Both the position numbers and the translations under genes were made by a program. A stretch of DNA of 64,000 bases from JBFMCT01 sp046565765 (GTDB taxonomy: Bacteria > Actinomycetota > Acidimicrobiia > Acidimicrobiales > AC-14): NCBI GenBank assembly GCA_046565765.1, contig JBKHXX010000057.1, positions 124,001 to 188,000 on the forward strand. Direction: 5' to 3'. Under the pieces are notes generated by a model, which was given only the letters and a program-made list of their open reading frames with translations, did not search any database and was not told where the DNA came from. Positions within the stretch are counted from its first letter, which is position 1. Each line of letters opens with the position of its first letter. This document shows, piece by piece, positions 16,545 through 23,438 of the stretch.

Positions 16545-16756
16545 GGCCGGGAAGGATGCGTCGGGAGGCCGTGCCGCCGCCAGTCGGCGGACTGGTCGCC
16601 CCACTCGCGGCCTGCCCACCGCCACGGGCTCGGGCGCGCCGGCTCCGGTCCCTCGGCCAGCACGACGTCGAGGGCGGCCGTCACGGCCGCGACCTGCTCG
16701 GGCGTGGCCGGGCCACCCCCGACGACCTCGACGGGTCTAGAGGGGGACGTTGCCAT
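16541..16756 (-). CDS. acyl-CoA carboxylase epsilon-like subunit
   Basis: 71 aa. Actinobacterial acyl-CoA carboxylases have a small epsilon subunit that binds the alpha-beta complex. This protein shows the family look: a beta-strand start RPVEVVGGGPATPEQVAAVTAA followed by a Pro/Arg linker and an aromatic C-terminus with WRWAGREWG. The ATG at 16756 overlaps the beta-subunit gene by 20 bases, and its stop overlaps the next start, so all are coupled. Small size and low conservation of the family limit certainty, but position and pattern agree. Confidence 0.8.
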   Translation of the reverse strand: MATSPSRPVEVVGGGPATPEQVAAVTAALDVVLAEGPEPARPSPWRWAGREWGDQSADWRRHGLPTHPSRP

Positions 16757-18287
16757 GCTTGCGGCGGGGTCGGCCCTCACGCTTGCTTCGCAGCATGGTC
16801 AGGCCCCGGATGAGCAGCGGCCGGGTCTCGGCCGGGTCGATCACGTCGTCGACGTAGCCCCGCTCCGCGGCCACGTAGGGGTTGGCGTACTGCTCGGTGT
16901 ACTTCTTGACCAGCTCGGCCCGGCGGGCGTCCTGGTCGCCGGCCTGCTCGATCTCCCGCCGGTACAGGATCTCCACTGCGCCATGGGGGCCCATGACGGC
17001 CAGCTCGGCCGTCGGCCAGGCGAAGGCCAGGTCGGCCCCGATCGACTTGGAGTTCATCACCACATAGGCCCCCCCGTAGGCCTTGCGGGTGACGACCTGG
17101 ATACGAGGGACCGTGGCTTCGCAGAAGGCGTAGAGCAGCTTGGCCCCGTGGCGGATGATCCCGCCGTACTCCTGGTCGGTGCCGGGCAGGAAGCCGGGCA
17201 CGTCCACGAAGGTGACCAGGGGGATGCCGAAGGCGTCACACGTGCGCACGAAGCGGGCGCCCTTCTCCGAAGAGTCGATGTCGAGCACCCCCGCCAGCAC
17301 CCGGGGCTGGTTCGCCACGACGCCCACGGGGTGGCCGTCGAGGCGGGCGAACCCGCACACCAGGTTGCGGGCCCAGTCGGCGGCGTACTCCACCAGCTGG
17401 CCGTCGTCGACCACGGTGCGGACGACCTCGGCCATGTCGTAGGGCTGGTTGCTGGTGGCCGGAACGAGACCGGCCAGCTCCGGCGTGGTGCGGGCCGGGT
17501 CGTCGGTCGGCTCCACCCGAGGCGGCTCCTCGCCGCTGTTGGACGGGAAGAACGACAGGACGGCCTTGACGTGGTCGAGGCACGCGCGGTCGTCAGGGGC
17601 GACGAAGTGCGCCACCCCCGAGCGGCTGGCGTGGGTCGTGGCGCCGCCCAGCTCCTGGAGGGTGACCTCCTCGCCGGTGACCGTCCGAACGACGTCGGGG
17701 CCGGTGATGAACATGTAGGAGGTGTCCTCCACCATGAACACCAGGTCGGTCATGGCCGGGCTGTAGACGGCCCCGCCGGCGCACGGGCCCATGACCGCGC
17801 TGATCTGGGGGATGACGCCGGAGGCGGCGGCGTTGCGGTAGAAGATCCCGCCGTAGCCCACCAGGGAGACCACGCCCTCCTGGATGCGGGCCCCCGCCCC
17901 GTCGTTCAGGCCGATGAACGGGGCGCCCACCCGCACGGCCATGTCCATGACCTTCTGCACCTTCTCGGCGAACACCTCGCCGAGGGAGCCGCCGAAGACG
18001 GTGAAGTCCTGGGAGAAGAGGAACACCTGGCGGCCGTCCATCGTGCCCTGGCCGGTGACGACGCCGTCGGTGTAGGGCCGGCTGTCCAGCCCGACCCCTT
18101 CCGCCCGGTGGCGGGCCAGCAGGTCGAACTCCACAAAGGTGCCGGGGTCGAGGAGGTACTCGACCCGCTCCCGGGCCGTCATCTTGCCGCGGGCGTGCTG
18201 GCGCTCGACGGCCGACGCCGAGCCGGCGTGGAGCGCCGCCTCCTTGCGACGGCGGAGGTCGGCGGCCAGGTCCTTCCCCGGTTCCAA
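16737..18287 (-). CDS. accD: acetyl/propionyl-CoA carboxylase carboxyltransferase (beta) subunit
   Basis: 516 aa, the usual size of actinobacterial AccD/PccB, which moves CO2 from biotin to acetyl- or propionyl-CoA. Landmarks: MTARERVEYLLDPGTF, VVTGQGTMDGRQVFLFSQDFTVFGGS in two parts, GLNDGAGARIQEGV, ISAVMGPCAGGAVYSPA, THASRSGVAHF, FVDVPGFLPGTDQE, KAYGGAYVVMNSK and the C-terminal YVDDVIDP. The start is a TTG at 18287 with a TAACCT box 8 nt upstream. No biotin-carboxylase (alpha) gene is in the window. Together with the epimerase at 20863 it suggests propionyl-CoA metabolism. Confidence 0.93.
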   Translation of the reverse strand: MEPGKDLAADLRRRKEAALHAGSASAVERQHARGKMTARERVEYLLDPGTFVEFDLLARHRAEGVGLDSRPYTDGVVTGQGTMDGRQVFLFSQDFTVFGGSLGEVFAEKVQKVMDMAVRVGAPFIGLNDGAGARIQEGVVSLVGYGGIFYRNAAASGVIPQISAVMGPCAGGAVYSPAMTDLVFMVEDTSYMFITGPDVVRTVTGEEVTLQELGGATTHASRSGVAHFVAPDDRACLDHVKAVLSFFPSNSGEEPPRVEPTDDPARTTPELAGLVPATSNQPYDMAEVVRTVVDDGQLVEYAADWARNLVCGFARLDGHPVGVVANQPRVLAGVLDIDSSEKGARFVRTCDAFGIPLVTFVDVPGFLPGTDQEYGGIIRHGAKLLYAFCEATVPRIQVVTRKAYGGAYVVMNSKSIGADLAFAWPTAELAVMGPHGAVEILYRREIEQAGDQDARRAELVKKYTEQYANPYVAAERGYVDDVIDPAETRPLLIRGLTMLRSKREGRPRRKHGNVPL

Positions 18288-18295
18288 GGCGGCTC

Positions 18296-18301
18296 AGGTT
18301 A
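18296..18301 (-). promoter_or_regulatory. -10 box (TAACCT) for accD, leaderless type
   Basis: TAACCT on the minus strand ends 8 nt before the TTG at 18287. Its first bases are the TAA stop of the upstream exonuclease gene, so the two functions share sequence. Confidence 0.4.
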
Positions 18302-19177
18302 GGTGGCGCGAGCCTCGGCAGCCGCTCCGACCCGTTCGACGAGCCGCCACGCCCGGATGTCGCGGGCCATGTCACCGAGGGCCTCGGTCGGGCCCGTCCA
18401 GCGAAGGCGGTCGACGTCGTCGAGGACGGGGGCGTCGGCCCGGAGGGTGGCAAGGTCCCGGAACAGGTAGGCCTGCTCACGCTGCTCGACCAGCGTGGCG
18501 GCGAGCCGGTCCCGTCCCCGGACCTGGACGTCCCAGCGGAAGCCGAACTCGGGGATGTCCTCCAGGTGGCGGTAGCGGGCCAGGACGGCGCTGGCCGCCA
18601 CCTTGCCCCACCCCGGCAGGCCCGGGTAGCCGTCGGCGGAGTCCCCCACCAGCCCCAGCCAGTCCGGGATCGACTCCGGGTCGACGCCGTACTTGGCGCG
18701 GACGCCCGCCTCGTCGGTGGTGATGTTCTGGCGGCGGTCGACCTGCACCACGCGCGTCCCCTCCACGCACTGGGCCAGGTCCTTGTCCGGCGTCATGACG
18801 AAGACCTGCTCGACCCGGGGGTCGTCCTTGGCCACCCGGGCCGCGGCGGCCAGGGCGTCGTCCGCCTCCAGCTCTACCATGGGGAAGACGACGACGCCCA
18901 TGGCGCTCAGCGCCTCCTCCAGCAGCGCGAACTGGTTGAGGAGCACCTCGGGCATGCCTGCGCTCGACTTGTAACCCGGCCACTTGTCGTTGCGGAACGA
19001 CTCGATCACGTGGTCGGTGGCCACGCCGACGTGGGTGGCCCCGTCCTCGAGCAGCGTCAACACGCTCCAGAGAACGCCCCGGGTGGCAGCGAAGTCCGTG
19101 TCGTCGCGCTGGGCCGCAGGCACGCCGTAGTGGTGGCGGAACAGCTCGTAGGTGCCGTCGACGAGGTGGACCTTCAT
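18299..19177 (-). CDS. 5'-3' exonuclease / flap nuclease (PolI N-terminal domain type)
   Basis: 292 aa stand-alone relative of the 5' nuclease domain of DNA polymerase I. The PIN-like start MKVHLVDGTYELFRHHYG carries the first metal Asp, then VELEADDALAAAAR, FVMTPDKDLAQCV and the helix-hairpin-helix region IPDWLGLVGDSADGYPGLPGWGKV in two parts, all with the acidic residues of the two-metal site. It should remove flaps or RNA primers, or act in repair. A TAGTCT box 9 nt upstream of the ATG suggests a leaderless mRNA, though AAAGG also sits just before the start. Confidence 0.9.
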   Translation of the reverse strand: MKVHLVDGTYELFRHHYGVPAAQRDDTDFAATRGVLWSVLTLLEDGATHVGVATDHVIESFRNDKWPGYKSSAGMPEVLLNQFALLEEALSAMGVVVFPMVELEADDALAAAARVAKDDPRVEQVFVMTPDKDLAQCVEGTRVVQVDRRQNITTDEAGVRAKYGVDPESIPDWLGLVGDSADGYPGLPGWGKVAASAVLARYRHLEDIPEFGFRWDVQVRGRDRLAATLVEQREQAYLFRDLATLRADAPVLDDVDRLRWTGPTEALGDMARDIRAWRLVERVGAAAEARAT

Positions 19178-19186
19178 CCTTTCCGC

Positions 19187-19192
19187 AGACTA
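19187..19192 (-). promoter_or_regulatory. -10 box (TAGTCT) for the 5'-3' exonuclease
   Basis: TAGTCT on the minus strand ends 9 nt before the ATG at 19177. Confidence 0.42.
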
Positions 19193-19299
19193 GGGGCCGA
19201 GCTTCAACGGCGATTACGCGCCGTTTACCGCCGGATTACCCGCCCGTCCGTACTGTTCGTGTCGGAGGCATCATCGGTGCCGGAGAAGGAGGGTGGGCA

Positions 19300-20793
19300 G
19301 TGAGTGGAACGTGGGGTGCCGTCATGGGGGGACGGACCTGGCGGGCCGTCGTGGCCGGGGTCGCCCTGGGCGGCGTGATGGCGGCCTGCGGCGGGGACGG
19401 CGGCGGCGGCGAGGCCCGCACCCGGGCAGAGCCCACGGCCGGCAGCTGGACCCCGTGGATCCTCTCGTCGGGAGGCGAGATCCCGGTGCCTGCCCCACCC
19501 GCCAAGGGGTCCGACCGGGCCGACGCCGACCTCGACGAGGTCAAGCGGCTGGCCGGGGGGCGCACGCCGGCCACGATGGAGACGATCAACAGGTTCAGCG
19601 GGCCCACGCCGACCGATCCGTGGATGGACCAGCTGCACGAGTTCATCGCCAAGAGCGAGAAGAACCCGCCGCTGGCGTCCCGGAACGCGGGCCTGGTGAG
19701 CGTGGCCATGTACGACGCGGTGATCGCCGCGTACCACTGGAAGTACCGCTACGACGTGGACCCCCCCAGCGGTGTCGACACGGCCGTGCCCACCAGCGCC
19801 GACCCGTCCTACCCGTCGGAGCACGCGGCCATGGCCGGGGCCGCGTCCAAGGTGCTCGCCTACCTGTACCCCAACGAGGCCGCCCTCCGGCTCGACGAGA
19901 TGGCCGAGGAGGCGGCGGACTCCCGGGTCCAGGCCGGCACCAACACCCGCAGCGACGTGGAGGCGGGGCTCGAACTGGGCCGGGCCGTGGCCGAGAAGGT
20001 GATCGCCTACGGCAAGGCCGACGGGTCGGACAAGCCCTGGGACGGTCGCCGTCCCCCGGGCATCGGTGTCGGCGGGCGCTTCTGGGCGCCGCCGCCGGGC
20101 TCGGTGGCGAATCCGGTGGCCCCCAACGCAGGCACCTGGAAGACGTTCACCCTCAGCCGGCCCGACCAGTTCCGGCCGCCGCCGCCGCCCGCCTACAACT
20201 CGGCCGAGTACCGGGCGTCGGCCCAGAAGCTCATCGACATGAAGAACAACCTGACGCCCGAGCAATCGGCCATCGCCAAGTACTGGGAGGGCGCCGAGGG
20301 GACCAAACTGCCGGCCGGCATCGTGAACGACACCTACCTCCCCGACATACGCGAGAAGGTCACCACCGGTGATGCCAGCCAGCGCTGGACCGTCCCCCGG
20401 GTGGCCCGGGCGGTGGCTCTGCTCAACGTCGCCATGTCCGACGGTGGCATCTCGGTGTGGGAAGCGAAGTACGTCTACTGGTACCCGCGCCCGGTCAACG
20501 GCATCCGTGACACCGGCATCGACCGCACCTGGGAGCCTCACCTGCCCACGCCCCTGTTCCCCGCCTACCCGTCGGGAAGCGCCGGTTACGCAGGGGCAGC
20601 CGAAGCGGTGATGAGCTACCTCATCCCCGAGAAGGCCGACCTGTTCAGGCAGCGGGCCGAGGAGCAGGCGATCTCCCGCCAGTACGCGGGGATCCACTGG
20701 GACTTCGACTCCGTAAGCATCGAAGGCGGCCGGGCCATCGGCGGCCTGGTCGTGGAGCGGGCCAAGCAGGACGGCGCCGACCGCCCGGCGTAA
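19300..20793 (+). CDS. vanadium-haloperoxidase/PAP2-like lipoprotein with duplicated halves
   Basis: 497 aa. Lipobox in GGVMAACGG (Cys30), so membrane-anchored outside. The C-terminal half shows the haloperoxidase/acid-phosphatase signatures: K390-x6-R397-P398, then P424-S425-G426-S427 where the family has PSGH, and S459-R460-x5-H466-x3-D470, the vanadate/phosphate pocket. The N-terminal half has its own P172-S173-E174-H175 in the equivalent context but lacks the SR-x5-H motif. This looks like an internal duplication with the site kept in one half. The GTG at 19300 follows GAGAAGGAGGG. Phosphatase or haloperoxidase activity cannot be told apart from sequence alone. Confidence 0.82.
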   Translation: MSGTWGAVMGGRTWRAVVAGVALGGVMAACGGDGGGGEARTRAEPTAGSWTPWILSSGGEIPVPAPPAKGSDRADADLDEVKRLAGGRTPATMETINRFSGPTPTDPWMDQLHEFIAKSEKNPPLASRNAGLVSVAMYDAVIAAYHWKYRYDVDPPSGVDTAVPTSADPSYPSEHAAMAGAASKVLAYLYPNEAALRLDEMAEEAADSRVQAGTNTRSDVEAGLELGRAVAEKVIAYGKADGSDKPWDGRRPPGIGVGGRFWAPPPGSVANPVAPNAGTWKTFTLSRPDQFRPPPPPAYNSAEYRASAQKLIDMKNNLTPEQSAIAKYWEGAEGTKLPAGIVNDTYLPDIREKVTTGDASQRWTVPRVARAVALLNVAMSDGGISVWEAKYVYWYPRPVNGIRDTGIDRTWEPHLPTPLFPAYPSGSAGYAGAAEAVMSYLIPEKADLFRQRAEEQAISRQYAGIHWDFDSVSIEGGRAIGGLVVERAKQDGADRPA

Positions 20794-20804
20794 CCCGCAG
20801 CGCC

Positions 20805-20854
20805 GCAGAAGGGCTCAGGCGCACACCGCCCACCGTGCGCTTGAGCCCTTCTGC
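20805..20854. terminator. 20-bp inverted repeat terminator
   Basis: Arms 20805-20824 and 20835-20854 pair over 20 positions with one G-T wobble around a 10-nt loop. It lies between the convergent haloperoxidase-like and epimerase genes and would serve both. No U-tract follows, as is common in high-GC actinobacteria. Confidence 0.8.
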
Positions 20855-20862
20855 GCGTGTGG

Positions 20863-21273
20863 CTAACCCTCCTGGACCAGCTCGATCAAGGTGCCGAACG
20901 CGCCGGCGGGGTGCAGGAAGGCGACGGTGGTGCCGCGGCTCCCGGGCCGCGGCTGGGCGTCGACGGCCCGGGCCCCCGCCGCTACCGCCTCGGCCAGGGC
21001 GGCGGCGCAGTCGTCCACCCGGTAGGCGACGTGGTGCAGCCCCTCGCCCCGCCGGTCGAGGAACCGGGCCACGGTCGAATCGGGCCGGGTGGGGCTGAGA
21101 AGCTGCACGTAGGACTCGCCGGTGCGGATCAGCACCTCCTCGATCCCGTCGTGGTCCACCCGCTCGCGGTGAACGGCCTCGGCCCCGAATGTGCGCCGGT
21201 ACCACTCCACCGCCGCGTCGAGGTCGCGCACCGCCACCGCCACGTGGTCGACCTGGGTCAGCCGGTTGGTCAC
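20863..21273 (-). CDS. mce: methylmalonyl-CoA epimerase (VOC/glyoxalase fold)
   Basis: 136 aa, two glyoxalase-like half-domains. Family signature at both ends: VDHVAVAVRDLDAAVEWYR near the N-terminus, EGLHHVAYRVDD in the middle and the closing FLHPAGAFGTLIELVQ with the C-terminal metal Glu. The His/Gln/His/Glu metal set is present. It converts (S)- to (R)-methylmalonyl-CoA between propionyl-CoA carboxylase and methylmalonyl-CoA mutase; the mutase is not in the window. The GTG at 21273 overlaps the stop of the upstream gene (GTGA). Confidence 0.9.
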   Translation of the reverse strand: MTNRLTQVDHVAVAVRDLDAAVEWYRRTFGAEAVHRERVDHDGIEEVLIRTGESYVQLLSPTRPDSTVARFLDRRGEGLHHVAYRVDDCAAALAEAVAAGARAVDAQPRPGSRGTTVAFLHPAGAFGTLIELVQEG

Positions 21274-21722
21274 GGTGGGCCAGTGTCCTCCCCGCCCGGG
21301 CCGGCGGCAAGGTCGTAGACCGACCGCCAGCCGCGTGGCCCCACGAGCAGCACGTCGAGCAGGTCGACCCCGGCGGCCTCGCAGCGGGGTGCCAGGCCGC
21401 TCAGGCCCTCGGCGTCCCGTCTCGGCAGGTAGCTCCCGAGGCGCTCCCGCACGATGGCCAGCACGATGCTGCGGACGCCCCCCGGCTCGGCCACGCCGAG
21501 GACGAAGTCGACCACCCTGGGCAGGGCGGCCGCGGGCGCGCCCTCCACGGCCAGGGCGAGCAACAGCTGGTGGGACCGGTCGCACAGCAGCGCGACCAGC
21601 GCCGGGCCCGCGGCGGGCGGGGACGACGCCCGGACGATGGCCGCGGCATGGGACGGCCCGGCGACGACCGGCTCGTCGCCGCCGGTGCCGGAGGGATCAT
21701 GGGTGGTGCAGCGTGGCCGCAC
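21270..21722 (-). CDS. hypothetical protein, possibly a degenerate RadC/JAB-like domain
   Basis: 150 aa, not firmly recognised. The order HQLLLALAVEGAP, a middle helix-rich stretch and the end GVDLLDVLLVGPRGWRSVYDLA recalls the RadC/JAB fold, where the closing element reads like LLDHLIVG-x-x-x-x-S. The metal motif H-x-H-x(10)-D of that family is absent, so if related it would be inactive. It is translationally coupled to the epimerase gene (overlap GTGA), and homologues in that position would be needed to suggest a role. Confidence 0.5.
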   Translation of the reverse strand: MRPRCTTHDPSGTGGDEPVVAGPSHAAAIVRASSPPAAGPALVALLCDRSHQLLLALAVEGAPAAALPRVVDFVLGVAEPGGVRSIVLAIVRERLGSYLPRRDAEGLSGLAPRCEAAGVDLLDVLLVGPRGWRSVYDLAAGPGGEDTGPP

Positions 21723-21795
21723 GGCTTCCTCCCTGAGGTCACGAAGAACGCCAGGGGGAAGCGACGGTGCGAAGGCTACCCCAGGGGTGTGACGG

Positions 21796-22449
21796 TCACT
21801 CCCCCGCGGGGTGGGCGTACGTGCCGAACACGTCCAGCCAGTCGGCGATGGCGTAGTACTTCTCCTGGCCGGTGCCGAGGGTGATGCTGGACTGGAGGCA
21901 GGAGTCGGCCTCGTCGGAGGGCAACATCCCGATCGAGCGGCCCATCCCCGCGCACACGACGTTCCAGGTGTCGACGTCGTCCAGGTCCTGCTCGGAGAAG
22001 ACGGTCCGCACCGAGCCGAAGTGCTTGGTGGACAGGTTCATGTCGAACTGGGTGCAGCGGATGGGTACGGGTTCCCCCGGGCAGTCGGCGGCCAGGATGT
22101 CGTTGTCCCGGCACACGGAGATCACCCCGTCGGCCACCGCGCACGACGGGTCGTCGAGCTGCACGTACCCGAAGGCGGGGAGGTCGAGGTTGTAGTTCGT
22201 CCGCACGTAGTTCATCCACGCCACCCACCGCTGGACCTGGGGCGCGAACTGATCGTCGCCCGTCTTGTCGGCGACGATCACCACCCGGCACGGCCCTTCT
22301 ATGCACGTTGGGTAGTAGGGGCTGACGCCCCAATGGGGGTTCTCCGAGGTCTGGGCCACGGCCGCCACGTTGGCCAGGGGCACGATCACCGCCGTCGCCG
22401 CCATGCCCACCGCCAACATGGCACCTGCGAGACGTCTGCTGGAACTCAT
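21796..22449 (-). CDS. secreted protein resembling a catalytically dead matrixin
   Basis: 217 aa with a signal peptide (cleavage near VAAVA, about residue 31) and eight cysteines in the mature part. The segment at residues 162-186 (WNVVCAGMGRSIGML, then PSDEADSCLQSS) has the layout of a secreted matrixin/zincin active-site helix (V-x-C-H-E-x-G-H-x-x-G-x-x-H with a following D-S-C). However, the two helix His, the Glu and the third His are replaced by A167, R171, G168 and P177. A binding or inhibitory role is possible. Strong GAGAGGAG ribosome-binding site before the ATG. Confidence 0.6.
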   Translation of the reverse strand: MSSSRRLAGAMLAVGMAATAVIVPLANVAAVAQTSENPHWGVSPYYPTCIEGPCRVVIVADKTGDDQFAPQVQRWVAWMNYVRTNYNLDLPAFGYVQLDDPSCAVADGVISVCRDNDILAADCPGEPVPIRCTQFDMNLSTKHFGSVRTVFSEQDLDDVDTWNVVCAGMGRSIGMLPSDEADSCLQSSITLGTGQEKYYAIADWLDVFGTYAHPAGE

Positions 22450-22468
22450 GCCGCTCCTCTCGTCCGCG

Positions 22469-23068
22469 TCAGCCTTCGAGCTCCCGCCGGCCCTCGAGCG
22501 CCCGACCGAGAGTCAGCTCGTCAGCGTACTCAAGGTCCCCCCCGACGGGGAGACCGCTGGCGATGCGGGTCGCCCGCACCCCGAGGGGCTTCAGCAGCCG
22601 CGCCAGGTACATGGCGGTGGCCTCGCCCTCGATGGTGGGGTTGGTGCACAGGATGACCTCCTGCACGCCCTCCGGCTCCAGCCGGACCAGCAGCTCCTTG
22701 ACCCTGAGCTGCTCCGGACCGATCCCCTCGATGGGGCTGATGGCGCCCAGCAGCACGTGGTAACGGCCGCGGAACTCCTGGGTCTTCTCGACGGCGACGA
22801 CGTCGCGGGGTTCCTCGACCACGCAGACGAGCGCGGGATCGCGGCGGTCGTCGAGGCAGATGGCGCACTCCTCGCCCTCGGCCACGTTGAAGCACCGCCG
22901 GCAGAAGCCGACCCGCTGCTTGGCCTCGCTGATCGCCCGGGCCAGCCGCTCGGCGTCCTCGACGGGCACCTTCAGCAGGTGGAAGGCGATGCGCTGAGCC
23001 GACTTGGGACCGACACCAGGGAGACGGCCCAGCTCGTCGATGAGCGTCTGGACGGGGCCGGCGTACAC
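22469..23068 (-). CDS. recR: recombination mediator protein RecR
   Basis: 199 aa, normal size. Helix-hairpin-helix LPGVGPKSAQRIAFHLL, the four-Cys zinc finger CRRCFNVAEGEECAIC, the Toprim domain (VCVVEEPRDVVAVEKT, LLGAISPIEGIGPEQL) and the Walker-B-like tail LPVGGDLEYADELTLGRAL are complete. With RecO and RecF it loads RecA onto gapped DNA. The GTG at 23068 gives the family start MYAGPVQTLIDEL. It is the third gene of the conserved dnaX-ybaB-recR order. Confidence 0.96.
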   Translation of the reverse strand: MYAGPVQTLIDELGRLPGVGPKSAQRIAFHLLKVPVEDAERLARAISEAKQRVGFCRRCFNVAEGEECAICLDDRRDPALVCVVEEPRDVVAVEKTQEFRGRYHVLLGAISPIEGIGPEQLRVKELLVRLEPEGVQEVILCTNPTIEGEATAMYLARLLKPLGVRATRIASGLPVGGDLEYADELTLGRALEGRRELEG

Positions 23069-23099
23069 CCGGGCGGTCGCGCGCTGGAGGCCGGCCGGG

Positions 23100-23438
23100 T
23101 CAGCCCAGCAGGCCCCGGCCCAGCGGGCCGAGGTCGACGCTGCCCATGGCCTGGTCGGACAGCTCGGTGACGCGGGCCACCGCGTCGCGCACGGCGGCCA
23201 GCACGAGGTCCTCGAGCATGGGGATGTCGTCGGGGTCGACGACCGAGGGGTCGATGCTGACGCCCAGGAACTCCATGCTCCCCGTGACCCGCACCTTCAC
23301 CATGCCGCCGCCGGACTGGCCCTCAACCTCGGCCTCGGCCGCCGAGGCCCGGGCCTGCAGGATCTGCTCCTGCATCGCCTGGGCCTGCTTGAGCAGCGCC
23401 CCCAGATCGGGCGCCCCACCCTGTCCGCTAGCGGCCAT
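23100..23438 (-). CDS. YbaB/EbfC family nucleoid-associated protein
   Basis: 112 aa DNA-binding dimer-former. Family features: an N-terminal amphipathic helix LLKQAQAMQEQILQARA, a central strand region GMVKVRVTGSMEFLGVSID and the helix LEDLVLAAVRDAVARVTEL. The C-terminus is Gly/Leu rich. It overlaps dnaX by 11 bases and precedes recR, the arrangement found in many bacteria. Confidence 0.93.
   Translation of the reverse strand: MAASGQGGAPDLGALLKQAQAMQEQILQARASAAEAEVEGQSGGGMVKVRVTGSMEFLGVSIDPSVVDPDDIPMLEDLVLAAVRDAVARVTELSDQAMGSVDLGPLGRGLLG

Noticed and set aside
15873..18302. An 809-codon open frame on the + strand through the carboxylase region
   Set aside because: Its product is His/Arg/Gly/Val shadow text opposite accD and the S51-like gene, which have clear family motifs on the other strand.
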